A stretch of 64,000 bases of DNA from Lachnospiraceae bacterium (GCA_017940415.1 JAGAYR010000044.1:124001-188000); one strand, 5' to 3'. Numbered from the stretch's first letter, positions 52,196-60,541 are shown. Made by a program: numbers and translations. Notes: generated by a model not told the origin, from the letters alone.

Positions 52196-53488
52196 ATGTA
52201 TTGCGATAAGGCCCGCGTTATACTAAAGAGCGGTAAAGGAGGAGACGGACATGTTTCCTTCAGAAGAGAAAAATACGTAACCAACGGTGGCCCCGACGGC
52301 GGAGACGGCGGAAGGGGAGGAGACGTCATACTTAAAGTTGACGAGGGACTTAACACTCTTATCGATTTCCGAAATGTGCGTAAATATGCCGCAGGTAACG
52401 GAGAAAACGGCGGTAAGAAAAACTGCCGCGGCAAAGACGGTAATGACATTATCCTTAAAGTTCCCGTAGGAACAGTTGTAAGAGAGGCGGAATCCGGAAA
52501 AGTTATAATTGATATGTCCGGAGATTGCAAAGAATATACTATACTTAAAGGCGGAAAAGGCGGACTCGGTAATCAGCATTTTGCAACATCCACCATGCAG
52601 GCTCCCAAGTATGCACAGCCCGGTCAGCCCGCACTTGAACTTGAGACCATATTCGAGCTTAAGGTAGTTGCCGATGTGGGTTTGGTAGGATTCCCCAATG
52701 CAGGAAAGTCATCGCTTCTTGCCGCATGTACCAATGCCAAGCCTAAGATAGCAGGATATCAGTTCACAACTCTTATGCCAAATCTCGGTGTAGTTGATCT
52801 TGGCGGAGACGGATTTGTTATTTCCGATATTCCCGGACTTATCGAGGGAGCATCCGACGGCCTGGGACTCGGTCATGAATTCCTCAGACATGTTGAGAGA
52901 ACCAAGGTTCTCATTCATGTGGTTGATGCTGCAGGTACCGAGGGAAGAAATCCCCTTGAGGATGTAAAGCAGATCAATCTTGAACTTGAGAAATACGATC
53001 CCGAACTATTAAATAAACCTCAGATCATTGCTGCCAATAAATCCGATCTTTTTTCATCTTATAAAGAAGCGGAAAGTAATGTACAGGCACTTAAGGATGA
53101 GTTTGATCCTCAGGGCATCAAAGTGTTTACTATCTCTGCCGCAACCGGAGACGGTATCAAAGAACTTTTGAGAGCAGCTCATGATCTGCTCAAAACTCTT
53201 CCGGATGAAGTTAAGACTTTCGAGCAGGAATACGATCCCGAGATCAGCCTCAAGAATAACGAAGATCCTTATACCGTTTACTTCGATGATGAGGAAGATG
53301 AGTATGTTATCGAAGGTCCCAGGATTGAGAAGATGCTCGGATATACCAATCTTGATTCCGAGAAGGGATTCGCATTCTTCCAGAGATTCCTTAAGGATAA
53401 CGGAATGCTTGATCAGCTTGAAGCTCTGGGCATCAAAGATGGTGATACTGTAAGATTGTACGGTCATTCATTTGAATATTATAAATAG
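52196..53488 (+). CDS. obg: GTPase Obg
   Basis: A 430-aa essential ribosome-assembly GTPase: N-terminal glycine-rich Obg domain (residues 1-158), G domain with G1 GFPNAGKSS from residue 165, DIPGLIEGAS as G3 and NKSD as G4, and the C-terminal OCT domain (about residues 350-430) found in firmicutes. GAGG precedes the ATG. It is followed by yhbY, yqeK and rsfS, the usual ribosome-assembly neighbourhood. Confidence 0.97.
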   Translation: MYCDKARVILKSGKGGDGHVSFRREKYVTNGGPDGGDGGRGGDVILKVDEGLNTLIDFRNVRKYAAGNGENGGKKNCRGKDGNDIILKVPVGTVVREAESGKVIIDMSGDCKEYTILKGGKGGLGNQHFATSTMQAPKYAQPGQPALELETIFELKVVADVGLVGFPNAGKSSLLAACTNAKPKIAGYQFTTLMPNLGVVDLGGDGFVISDIPGLIEGASDGLGLGHEFLRHVERTKVLIHVVDAAGTEGRNPLEDVKQINLELEKYDPELLNKPQIIAANKSDLFSSYKEAESNVQALKDEFDPQGIKVFTISAATGDGIKELLRAAHDLLKTLPDEVKTFEQEYDPEISLKNNEDPYTVYFDDEEDEYVIEGPRIEKMLGYTNLDSEKGFAFFQRFLKDNGMLDQLEALGIKDGDTVRLYGHSFEYYK

Positions 53489-53495
53489 GTGAGAT

Positions 53496-53804
53496 ATGGA
53501 ATTAACCAGTAAACAAAGAGCATATTTAAAAGGTCTTGCTATGGATATCGATGCCGCATTCAATCTCGGCAAATCATCCGTAACACCCGAGACAATTGCA
53601 GCACTTGATGAGTTCTTCGCAAAGAACGAGCTTCTCAAAATCTCTGTTCTTAAGAATTGTGAAGATGATGCAAAGTCTCTTGCTGAGATAATTGCCGGAA
53701 GAACACGATCCACTGTTGTTCAGGTAATCGGTCGCAAGATCGTTCTTTATAAGCCCAATAAGGATAAACCTAAGATTGAGCTTCCCAAGGCAAACAAAAA
53801 ATAA
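53496..53804 (+). CDS. yhbY: YhbY/CRS1-YhbY RNA-binding protein
   Basis: A 102-aa CRM-domain protein associated with pre-50S particles. The pattern LTSKQRAYLKGLA at the start and GRKIVLYKPNK near the end match the family (yqeI in B. subtilis). It overlaps yqeK by one base. In B. subtilis the nadD gene lies between the two; here it is missing. Confidence 0.92.
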   Translation: MELTSKQRAYLKGLAMDIDAAFNLGKSSVTPETIAALDEFFAKNELLKISVLKNCEDDAKSLAEIIAGRTRSTVVQVIGRKIVLYKPNKDKPKIELPKANKK

Positions 53805-54409
53805 TGAACAAGGATATCATCGACTACAGAAAAACACTTGAGAAAGATCTTGATCAGAACAGATTTGAGCATTCACTAGGTGTCGAGTATACCTCTGCAT
53901 GTCTTGCTTTCATACATGGATGTGATGTTACTAGCGCCAGAATAGCTGGACTGCTACACGACTGTGCCAAGTGCATTCCTCATAGTGAACAGATCAAGAT
54001 AATGGAGAAGGCAGGCCAGCCGCCTCTTAAGGAAGAACTTGATAATCAGTCACTTCTTCATTCCAAGTGCGGTGCCATTATTGCTCATGATAAGTATGAT
54101 ATCGATGATCAGGACATATTAAACGCTATCAGGTTCCATACTGTGGGAAGACCCAATATGAGTCTTCTTGAAAAGATCGTTTATGTCGCGGATTTTATAG
54201 AACCGACCAGAAAAGAACTGAAGATAATGGAGCGTGTAAGGAAAGCTGCATTTATCGACATAGATCAGGCTCTTTTATGGATTATGGAAAGTGTTCGTGA
54301 TTACGTTGTGAGCAAAGGATTCGACCCCGCACCGTCATCCATAGCCGCTCATGATTATTATAAGAACCAGATCAAAGTAAACGATGATATACGAAACGGG
54401 AGGATTTAG
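53804..54409 (+). CDS. yqeK: YqeK-family HD-domain Ap4A hydrolase
   Basis: A 201-aa HD-domain protein; motifs RFEHSLGVEYTS, GLLHDCAK (His-Asp pair) and HSKCGAIIA are intact. YqeK proteins split diadenosine tetraphosphate symmetrically to two ADP. It follows yhbY immediately and precedes rsfS by three bases. Confidence 0.9.
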   Translation: MNKDIIDYRKTLEKDLDQNRFEHSLGVEYTSACLAFIHGCDVTSARIAGLLHDCAKCIPHSEQIKIMEKAGQPPLKEELDNQSLLHSKCGAIIAHDKYDIDDQDILNAIRFHTVGRPNMSLLEKIVYVADFIEPTRKELKIMERVRKAAFIDIDQALLWIMESVRDYVVSKGFDPAPSSIAAHDYYKNQIKVNDDIRNGRI

Positions 54410-54412
54410 TTT

Positions 54413-54757
54413 TTGACCGAGAATATCACTAAAGAGATTAAAACTGTTGTTGATGCACTTGAAGATAAAAAGGGTACGGATATTTCCGTTCTTGATCTCA
54501 GCAAAGTATCCGATGTTACGGATTGTTTTGTAATCTGCTCGGGAACCAACCGTTCTCAGATTCAGGCCCTTGCCGACGGTGTGGAAGAGGCACTTGGACG
54601 TAAAGGTCTTTTGCACAAAGGTATCGAAGGATATGATACCGCAAATTGGATACTCATTGATTACAACGATTTTGTCGTTCATATCTTTGATAAGGATTCC
54701 AGAGACATGTATGATCTCGAGAGAATCTGGAGCGATGCTGATAAAGTTGAGGTTTAA
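54413..54757 (+). CDS. rsfS: Ribosomal silencing factor RsfS
   Basis: A 114-aa protein that binds L14 and blocks subunit joining in nutrient stress. The conserved VTDCFVICSG, NWILIDYNDFVVHIF and YDLERIW segments are present. TTG start with GGGAGG (54398-54403) nine bases upstream. A terminator follows. Confidence 0.94.
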   Translation: MTENITKEIKTVVDALEDKKGTDISVLDLSKVSDVTDCFVICSGTNRSQIQALADGVEEALGRKGLLHKGIEGYDTANWILIDYNDFVVHIFDKDSRDMYDLERIWSDADKVEV

Positions 54758-54762
54758 TTAAG

Positions 54763-54795
54763 TCAGGAACCGGAATTAGGTTCCTGATATTTTTG
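54763..54795 (+). terminator. Terminator after rsfS
   Basis: TCAGGAACC (54763-54771) pairs perfectly with GGTTCCTGA (54779-54787), then TATTTTT. The next start codon is only five bases beyond. Confidence 0.9.
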
Positions 54796-54799
54796 TGTT

Positions 54800-55453
54800 A
54801 TGAAAAAAGGTATTATTTTTGATATGGACGGAACCGTCTGGGATTCCTCCGAAAACGTTGCAAGATCGTGGACTGTCAAGGTTCATGAAGCCGGATATAC
54901 CGACAGGATAATTACCCGTGATGATATTAAGAATGTCATGGGTAAGACCATGGATGTCATTGCCGATTTGTTGTTTTCTTTTACGGAAAAGGGACCTGAA
55001 CGTGATACGCTCAGGTATTCCTGTCAGAATTATGAGATAGATTATTTGCGTGAGCATGGTGGATTGCTGTACGAAGATGTTTTTGATACCTGGAAAAAGC
55101 TTAAGGATATGGGGTATCACAACTATATCGTAAGTAATTGCCAGGCAGGGTATATCGAGTGCTTTCTTGAGCACTATAAGATTCCCTATGGAAGCGAGAA
55201 TGATCTGATAGAAGACATAGAATGCTATGGAAATAATCTTATGCAAAAGGCAGAGAACATCAAGCTTCTTGCAACTCGTAATAATCTTACCGATGCATGC
55301 TATGTAGGCGATATACAGGGTGACTATGATGCGACCGTTAAAGCGGGATATAACTTTATCCATGCAAAATACGGATTTGGCAAGATTGATGCATTAGTAC
55401 CTTTTATAAATTCTTTTCCTGAACTGATTAAGGTTGTTCCCACAGTAATTTGA
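54800..55453 (+). CDS. HAD-family phosphatase, phosphoglycolate phosphatase-like
   Basis: A 217-aa HAD hydrolase: motif I FDMDGTVWDS (nucleophile Asp at residue 8), motif II YIVSNCQ, motif III Lys before LLATRN, and motif IV VGDIQGDYD. The cap is of the small helical C1 type. The substrate is unknown; genes of this kind are often named gph or pyrophosphatase PpaX. It lies just behind the rsfS terminator with no obvious promoter or ribosome binding site, so its expression is unclear. Confidence 0.85.
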   Translation: MKKGIIFDMDGTVWDSSENVARSWTVKVHEAGYTDRIITRDDIKNVMGKTMDVIADLLFSFTEKGPERDTLRYSCQNYEIDYLREHGGLLYEDVFDTWKKLKDMGYHNYIVSNCQAGYIECFLEHYKIPYGSENDLIEDIECYGNNLMQKAENIKLLATRNNLTDACYVGDIQGDYDATVKAGYNFIHAKYGFGKIDALVPFINSFPELIKVVPTVI

Positions 55454-55486
55454 ATTCGAAATATATATCGTTTTTTCTATATCTGT

Positions 55487-55520
55487 AAAAGACCGGTACG
55501 TTATGTGCCGGTCTTTTTTT
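55487..55520 (+). terminator. Terminator after HAD phosphatase
   Basis: AAAAGACCGGTAC (55487-55499) pairs with GTGCCGGTCTTTT (55505-55517) with one G-T pair, followed by Ts. Confidence 0.93.
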
Positions 55521-55570
55521 CTTAATAAAAAAATTGTTTTATTTAGCGTAGTCAATTTATATTTTTTTAA

Positions 55571-55599
55571 TTGACATATACTGATACTGGTTTTAAAAT
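55571..55599 (+). promoter_or_regulatory. Consensus promoter of the tetR operon
   Basis: A perfect TTGACA (55571-55576) and TAAAAT (55594-55599) with a 17-bp spacer. The -10 lies in the outer arm of the operator palindrome, and the transcription start (about 55606) lies inside it. Confidence 0.85.
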
Positions 55600-55635
55600 G
55601 ACACTGTGTCACGATGACACGGTGTCATTTTAAAA
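55591..55635 (+). promoter_or_regulatory. Double TetR-type operator, 45-bp palindrome
   Basis: Two 13-bp palindromes, TGACACTGTGTCA (55599-55611) and TGACACGGTGTCA (55615-55627), are separated by CGA and flanked by TTTTAAAA on both sides (55591-55598, 55628-55635). Together they form one 45-bp palindrome with a single mismatch. It covers the -10 and start site, so the TetR protein encoded next probably represses its own operon, possibly as a pair of dimers. Confidence 0.85.
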
Positions 55636-55651
55636 CGGAGGTGCACACCGG

Positions 55652-56323
55652 ATGGCAAAAGTAACAGAAGAATATTACGCACAGAAGAGAAAAGAAATAC
55701 TGGATGCGGCATACAGAGTATGTGTAAGAAAGCCCATAACTTCAGTCACAATGAAAGACGTTATAGCGGAGACGGGATATTCTCATGGCGCAATATATAA
55801 GTATTACAAAGATCTTGATGAGATAATCAGAGATCTCCTTATCAACATTAACCGTACATATACCTTTGAGGATCTTGGGAAGATAATCGAAAAACACGGG
55901 ACAAAGGATTGGGAAAAAGCCATCAGAGAGATTTGTTCCATGCTTGCGGATCATATGATTGGAGCAGGAAAAGATGTTGTTAAAATTTCTTTGTATTGTA
56001 CTGTATTTGCCATGAGTGAACCGGAGAGGGCAAAACAGATATCTGAGAAGATCGGGGAGGAGAGTGTAACACCTCTTTTGAGTGCCATTCATTCCATGAG
56101 TGTATATCTCAGCGATGTTATCAAGGCCAATAAACTCCATCCGGTCAGACCCGTAGAAGAGATCATACTGTTCATTGTTACTTATTATGGCGGTGTTGAA
56201 GACTCATTTGCTTTATCCGATGACGAGGAGTCTTCGAGCGGATTTACAAACGGAAGCCCCAAACTGCATTTTTCAATATTGGCTGATTCAATAATATCTA
56301 TGCTTAAAGGAGTAAATAAGTAG
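55652..56323 (+). CDS. TetR-family transcriptional regulator
   Basis: A 223-aa repressor with the N-terminal TetR helix-turn-helix (residues about 12-58, TMKDVIAETGYSHGAIYKYYKD) and a C-terminal ligand domain of unknown specificity. CGGAGGTG lies before the ATG and just after the operator. It is followed with one-base overlap by two alpha/beta hydrolase genes, so the inducer may be a substrate of these. Confidence 0.93.
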   Translation: MAKVTEEYYAQKRKEILDAAYRVCVRKPITSVTMKDVIAETGYSHGAIYKYYKDLDEIIRDLLININRTYTFEDLGKIIEKHGTKDWEKAIREICSMLADHMIGAGKDVVKISLYCTVFAMSEPERAKQISEKIGEESVTPLLSAIHSMSVYLSDVIKANKLHPVRPVEEIILFIVTYYGGVEDSFALSDDEESSSGFTNGSPKLHFSILADSIISMLKGVNK

Positions 56324-57432
56324 TGAAATCATTTTTTAAAATATTTACTAAAGCTATTAAATGGACTGCGATCATTGCTGCAAGCCTTATTATTCTGGCC
56401 CTGATAGTCAGATTTATCGGTCAGCGTGTGCATGCAAGAACGCCGGAAGGCGGTATCAACGAATCAATGTATGTTGATATAAACGGCTCAAAACAGTGGA
56501 TCAATATTTACGGTCAGGACATAAATAATCCTGTTTTGCTTTTTCTTCACGGCGGTCCCGGCGGCGCACTCAGTTACGAGGGTTATCCTGTTCTCAGAAA
56601 AATAAGCGATATTTACACGGTTGTTTACTGGGATCAAAGGGCCTGCGGACTTAGCTGGTCAGAAGATCAGGCAGGAACTCATGTCAGCTTTGAACAGCTT
56701 TTTGAAGACGGAGAGGCAATGACGAAATTTCTTCTCGACTATTTCGGAGTTGAGAAGATAAGTGTTATGGGAGTATCCTGGGGTGCTGTATTTGGGGCAA
56801 ATCTCGTCCTTGATCATCCGGAGTATTACGACAGACTTTATGCTCTGAGCCTTATCGTTGACGGCATGGAAACTCAAAAAGCTTATAAAGAAATGGTTCT
56901 TGAGCTTACTAAGGACAATCCCCAGATGCACGCTATCGCCGAGAATATATTAACCGAACAGTCCCAGTATGATGCATTGACTTACGATGAGCAGATTGCC
57001 GCTACATTAGAGCAGGCGAAAATCGATGAAAAATATCAGCTTTATGATTCGTATGATGCCGATTTCAATACCGGATTTGCTATGTTTTTCAATCCTTACT
57101 ATTCACTGAAGGATTACTATAATCTGTTCAGATCTACTCCGATGGATATTGACAGTCTGGACGAATCTTATTGTTATTACTATTTATTAAGCAGCGGATC
57201 TTATGAAATATTTTCCGTACTTGATCGCACCGAATATGAAGTTCCTGTTTATATAATCATGGGCGATAAAGATTATAACGTAATGACTTCCGTTACCAGA
57301 CAATACTTCGAAACTATTAATGCTCCTTATAAAGAATACTTTGAAGTTGAGGGTGGGCACGGAGCACCTATGCTTAACTCCGAAGAATTCAGGCAGATCA
57401 TCCACGGCATAGTTGCAGAAAACGGATATTGA
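56323..57432 (+). CDS. Membrane-anchored alpha/beta hydrolase, proline iminopeptidase-like
   Basis: A 369-aa protein with an N-terminal hydrophobic helix (about residues 12-32), then an alpha/beta hydrolase domain: oxyanion HGGPGG, nucleophile Ser in GVSWGA, acid in GDKD and His in GGHGAP. The HGGPGG and WDQRACGLS pattern resembles prolyl iminopeptidases (S33). It is probably displayed on the outer face of the membrane. GTG start overlapping the tetR stop; the next hydrolase gene follows after 16 bases. Confidence 0.85.
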   Translation: MKSFFKIFTKAIKWTAIIAASLIILALIVRFIGQRVHARTPEGGINESMYVDINGSKQWINIYGQDINNPVLLFLHGGPGGALSYEGYPVLRKISDIYTVVYWDQRACGLSWSEDQAGTHVSFEQLFEDGEAMTKFLLDYFGVEKISVMGVSWGAVFGANLVLDHPEYYDRLYALSLIVDGMETQKAYKEMVLELTKDNPQMHAIAENILTEQSQYDALTYDEQIAATLEQAKIDEKYQLYDSYDADFNTGFAMFFNPYYSLKDYYNLFRSTPMDIDSLDESYCYYYLLSSGSYEIFSVLDRTEYEVPVYIIMGDKDYNVMTSVTRQYFETINAPYKEYFEVEGGHGAPMLNSEEFRQIIHGIVAENGY

Positions 57433-57448
57433 TATTTTTGAGGAATAT

Positions 57449-58252
57449 ATGGGAAATAAATATATAAACGGAAGTGTAAAAATTGGTGATACGGAAATGT
57501 ATTATGTTTCCTTCGGCTCCGGTAAAAGAAAACTTGTGGTTCTTCCAGGATTATCCGACGGCCTGTCAACCGTAAAAGGCAAAGCATTTATGCTTTCCGG
57601 TCCCTATAAAAAGTATCTTCGGGACTACACGGTATTTATGTTCAGCAGAAAAAGTATCATGCCTGAAGGATATTCCATAAAAGATATGGCTGACGATCAG
57701 GTATTTGCCATGAAAGAACTTGGAATAGAACGTGCTGATCTGTGCGGCGTCTCTCAGGGCGGTATGATTGCCCAGTGCATTGCCATATATCACCCTGAAA
57801 CCATAAATAAACTTGTTCTGGCGGTTACGGCGCCTTATGCAAATGATACAGCCAAATGTGTAGTATCCGGATGGCTGGATATGGTGAAGGAAGATAATTA
57901 TGTAAAACTGATGACTGATACCGCAGAAAAGACTTATACCAAAAAGTATCTTGATAAATACGGTAAGATGTACAAGATCTTTATAAGATTTACCAAACCT
58001 AAAAGCTACGACAGATTCATCAGAAATGCAGAAGCAATTCTCCGTTTTGATGTAAAAGAAGATTTAAATAAAATATCGTCTCCGACACTTATTTTAGCCG
58101 GAGACGATGATATCACTGTAGGTAATAAAGCTGCCTATGAACTTAAGGATGGTATACCGGGCAGTGAGCTGTATGTATACCAAGGCCTCGGATACGGACT
58201 TTTTGACGAGGCATCTGATTTCTACAAAAGGATATTTAAGTTTATTATCTGA
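57449..58252 (+). CDS. Alpha/beta hydrolase with catalytic His replaced by Tyr
   Basis: A 267-aa cytoplasmic alpha/beta hydrolase. The nucleophile elbow GVSQGG (Ser102) and the acid in AGDDD are present, but the C-terminal segment, which normally reads GLGH, reads GLGYGLFDEA (Tyr249), so the classical triad is broken. The ATG 57449 is preceded by GAGGAA; an in-frame TTG at 57413 lies inside the previous gene. It converges on lexA, with an 8-bp tail-to-tail overlap and no terminator in between. Confidence 0.85.
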   Translation: MGNKYINGSVKIGDTEMYYVSFGSGKRKLVVLPGLSDGLSTVKGKAFMLSGPYKKYLRDYTVFMFSRKSIMPEGYSIKDMADDQVFAMKELGIERADLCGVSQGGMIAQCIAIYHPETINKLVLAVTAPYANDTAKCVVSGWLDMVKEDNYVKLMTDTAEKTYTKKYLDKYGKMYKIFIRFTKPKSYDRFIRNAEAILRFDVKEDLNKISSPTLILAGDDDITVGNKAAYELKDGIPGSELYVYQGLGYGLFDEASDFYKRIFKFII

Positions 58253-58865
58253 ATATCCTGATCACTCCGTAAACCTTGCCCAGAATCTGACAGTTATCAA
58301 CGATAATGGGATCCATGGTATCGTTCTCGGGCTGGAGACGGATATGATCTTTTTCCTTGTAATATGTCTTAACGGTTGCGGAATCATCAATAAGAGCTAC
58401 AACCATTTCACCGTTCTCAGCGGTGCTTTGCTGACGGACAATGATCCTGTCGCCGCTGAAGATTCCGGCATTTATCATTGAATCGCCTTTAACATTGAGC
58501 ATAAAGGTATTTCCCTTTGTAAGCTCTGATGCGGGGAGAGGGAAGTATTCGATGATATTGTCATTTGCAAGGAGAGGCTGTCCGGCAGCAACATTTCCGT
58601 ATACCGGAACGCTGGTCATCTCGGTTCTGACCATCTGGAAAGAATCATCGCAGATTTCGATTGCTCTGGGTTTGGAAGGGTCTCTTTTTATATAACCCTT
58701 GCGCTCCAGGGCTTCGAGATGGGAAAAAACGGAAGATGTGGACTTAAGCGAAACCTTCTCACCGATCTCTCTGACCGTGGGAGGATAGCCTTTTGCAAGT
58801 ATATTTTCTTTAAGGTATTCCAGTATCTGTTCCTGTTTGGGGGTTAGCTGACTGAAATCGCGCAT
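58245..58865 (-). CDS. lexA: LexA repressor
   Basis: SOS repressor; RecA filaments trigger its self-cleavage. The 206-aa product has the N-terminal winged helix (residues 1-65, PPTVREIGEKVSLKSTSSV), cleavage site Ala94-Gly95 (NVAAGQP), and catalytic Ser129 (GDSM) and Lys166 (ATVKTYY). The ATG at 58865 is preceded by AAAGGAG; an upstream in-frame start (58928) would run through the operator region and is rejected. Its promoter carries LexA-like boxes. Confidence 0.96.
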   Translation of the reverse strand: MRDFSQLTPKQEQILEYLKENILAKGYPPTVREIGEKVSLKSTSSVFSHLEALERKGYIKRDPSKPRAIEICDDSFQMVRTEMTSVPVYGNVAAGQPLLANDNIIEYFPLPASELTKGNTFMLNVKGDSMINAGIFSGDRIIVRQQSTAENGEMVVALIDDSATVKTYYKEKDHIRLQPENDTMDPIIVDNCQILGKVYGVIRIFR

Positions 58866-58877
58866 GTGCACTCCTTT

Positions 58878-58934
58878 CAAACATCTGTTTGTATTAAATA
58901 TAGCACATTTGTTCTGAAAAGCAAACATATTTTC
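58878..58934 (-). promoter_or_regulatory. lexA promoter with three degenerate LexA boxes
   Basis: On the - strand TTGCTT (58924-58919) and TATATT (58902-58897) are 16 bp apart. LexA-like boxes are AAAC-ATCT-GTTT (within 58878-58891), GCAC-ATTT-GTTC (58903-58914, one mismatch to GAAC-N4-GTTC) and AAAC-ATAT-TTTC (58923-58934). The middle box lies between the -35 and -10, giving classical autorepression. Confidence 0.65.
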
Positions 58935-58937
58935 GAA

Positions 58938-58970
58938 TAAAAAAAGACCCGGAAATCAATCCGGGTCTTT
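58938..58970 (-). terminator. Terminator of the DUF3048 gene
   Basis: AAAGACCCGG (58943-58952) pairs with CCGGGTCTTT (58961-58970); on the - strand the stem is followed by a run of seven Ts. It separates the DUF3048 transcript from the lexA promoter. Confidence 0.9.
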
Positions 58971-58989
58971 AATATATCTGTTTAAAAAC

Positions 58990-59991
58990 TTAGCAGAATG
59001 TTACGAGCTGCCACGAATCTGCGGGAACGAGACCGATGTAGGTCTTGCCGGGATTTACTGTAAGAACGGTTCCGTCGGTGTTGAAGTATACGGTATGTCC
59101 GACAGCGTCCTTAGCCCAGGTGATCGCAACGGCTTTGCCGCCGGTGAGATAGTAGCCTACGCCTGTTCCGATAACACCGTAGATCATGTATCCGTTTCCG
59201 TCGTACTCCTGAATGGGAGCGCACTGAATGATAACATTCTTGAAGGTTACCTGTGCAAAATCATCAGCATCCTTAACGGGAGCACCGATCTCATACCAGT
59301 CATAAGTAGCGGTTACCGCATTGTACTTAAGTATGGTTGAGTTGTGAGGGAAAGGAAGGCTGCAGGTTCCTGCGGGAACACCTGCGGGAAGTGTGTTAAC
59401 ACCAAAGTTGAATCTGTTCTGTGCACATGCAAGATTCTGATAATAAGGAGAGTATCCTGCAGCTGCGATTCTTCTGGATGCCTCACCTGCAAGGCAGTAC
59501 TCGGTGTACCAGCTGGGCTTTCCGTTGGGAATTCTGCTGAATCCGCCGGAAAGATGAGGTGATGCATAAAGAGCGATGAAAGGATTGATATAAACAGGAC
59601 CGCCGTCATGGATCAGGATAGCATCGTACTCATTTGCAACGATAATGTTTGTGGGACGTGCGGAACGAATATTTCCGATACGGGGAATGTTCGCATAATC
59701 CTTGTAGATTGCCATGAGTCTGGTAACTCTGTTGTTTCTGGTGGAGTTGATCATCTCATAGACAATATCTGCCTCTGAAAGTCCGTAGTGAGGAGATGCG
59801 ATCTTGTCGTTATCGATCATTACGGCGATGGGACGCTGAAGTTCCGGAGCAGTGGTGGGGAGTCCGGTAAGCTCATTGATACCTGCAACGGCCTGAGCAG
59901 GAATAACAGGTGTAAGTAAAAGAGCTCCTGCGCACATTGCGGTCAGAACAGCGGATGTGACCTTTTTAATGAATTTTTTTCCGAATAACAT
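58990..59991 (-). CDS. yerB: Secreted DUF3048 (YerB-like) protein
   Basis: A 333-aa exported protein: signal peptide with KK at the start, a hydrophobic core and an AQA-type cleavage site near residue 33, then the two DUF3048 parts (NELTGLPTT through SEADIVYEM, and the C-terminal NGYMIYGVIGTG region). The family is known as YerB in Bacillus, where it is a lipoprotein; here no lipobox Cys is present. The biochemical role is unclear, probably wall-associated. CAGGAGGG precedes the ATG. Confidence 0.88.
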   Translation of the reverse strand: MLFGKKFIKKVTSAVLTAMCAGALLLTPVIPAQAVAGINELTGLPTTAPELQRPIAVMIDNDKIASPHYGLSEADIVYEMINSTRNNRVTRLMAIYKDYANIPRIGNIRSARPTNIIVANEYDAILIHDGGPVYINPFIALYASPHLSGGFSRIPNGKPSWYTEYCLAGEASRRIAAAGYSPYYQNLACAQNRFNFGVNTLPAGVPAGTCSLPFPHNSTILKYNAVTATYDWYEIGAPVKDADDFAQVTFKNVIIQCAPIQEYDGNGYMIYGVIGTGVGYYLTGGKAVAITWAKDAVGHTVYFNTDGTVLTVNPGKTYIGLVPADSWQLVTFC

Positions 59992-60100
59992 AGTACCCTC
60001 CTGAATATATTATTCCGAACAATAATGTTGAGAATATAACTTGATTATATAGCAAGAATCGGCAAGATTCTACATGAAAAAATGCAATTTAAAAAAAGTG

Positions 60101-60148
60101 TTGACACTCGAAAATATGTTCGATATAATGCAAACAGAACAGATGTTC
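60101..60148 (+). promoter_or_regulatory. SOS promoter of the yneA-like gene with two LexA boxes
   Basis: A fully consensus promoter, TTGACA (60101-60106), 17 bp, TATAAT (60124-60129). One LexA box, GAAA-ATAT-GTTC (60110-60121), fills the spacer, and a perfect GAAC-AGAT-GTTC box (60137-60148) covers the start site. Two boxes on a maximal promoter predict very tight repression and strong induction on DNA damage. Confidence 0.9.
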
Positions 60149-60171
60149 TGAACATACATTCGGAGGACATT

Positions 60172-60513
60172 ATGAGAACACTGATAAGCATAAACAGAAG
60201 ACATGCGGTAATTGCAGGGATTATACTTGCAGCTATTATGATCTTATTTCTCGGTGCGTTCGCTATAAGATCCAAAGCCGGATCGCCTGCCGATTATGAT
60301 GATACCGTTTACTATAAATATACGACCATGTACAGAGTCTGCGACGGAGATACCCTTACTTCGATTGCTGAGCAGTATATGGATGATATACACTATTCAT
60401 CGGTATCCGAGTATGTTTCCGAAGTCAGACAGATGAACCAGATGTACTTTTCCGATGAGATCAAAGCAGGTGAACTAATCAGTATTTGCTATTACTCTAC
60501 GGAATATAAATGA
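60172..60513 (+). CDS. yneA: SOS-induced YneA-like division inhibitor (TM + LysM)
   Basis: A 113-aa protein with one N-terminal transmembrane helix (about residues 11-34) and a LysM-like C-terminal part (YRVCDGDTLTSIAEQYM). This is the layout of YneA, which delays cell division during the SOS response in firmicutes. Sequence similarity is limited to topology and LysM, so the assignment leans on LexA control and the nearby lexA gene. CGGAGG sits five bases before ATG 60172; the longer in-frame extension upstream overlaps the promoter. Confidence 0.82.
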   Translation: MRTLISINRRHAVIAGIILAAIMILFLGAFAIRSKAGSPADYDDTVYYKYTTMYRVCDGDTLTSIAEQYMDDIHYSSVSEYVSEVRQMNQMYFSDEIKAGELISICYYSTEYK

Positions 60514-60518
60514 TAGAT

Positions 60519-60541
60519 ATATATAACATATTGTTATATAT
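60519..60541 (+). repeat. Perfect AT-rich palindrome after yneA-like gene
   Basis: ATATATAACA (60519-60528) and TGTTATATAT (60532-60541) are perfect complements around TAT. It may be an mRNA 3' hairpin or a binding site; no T run follows. Apart from this and the terminator, the 113-base gap is featureless AT-rich sequence. Confidence 0.4.
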
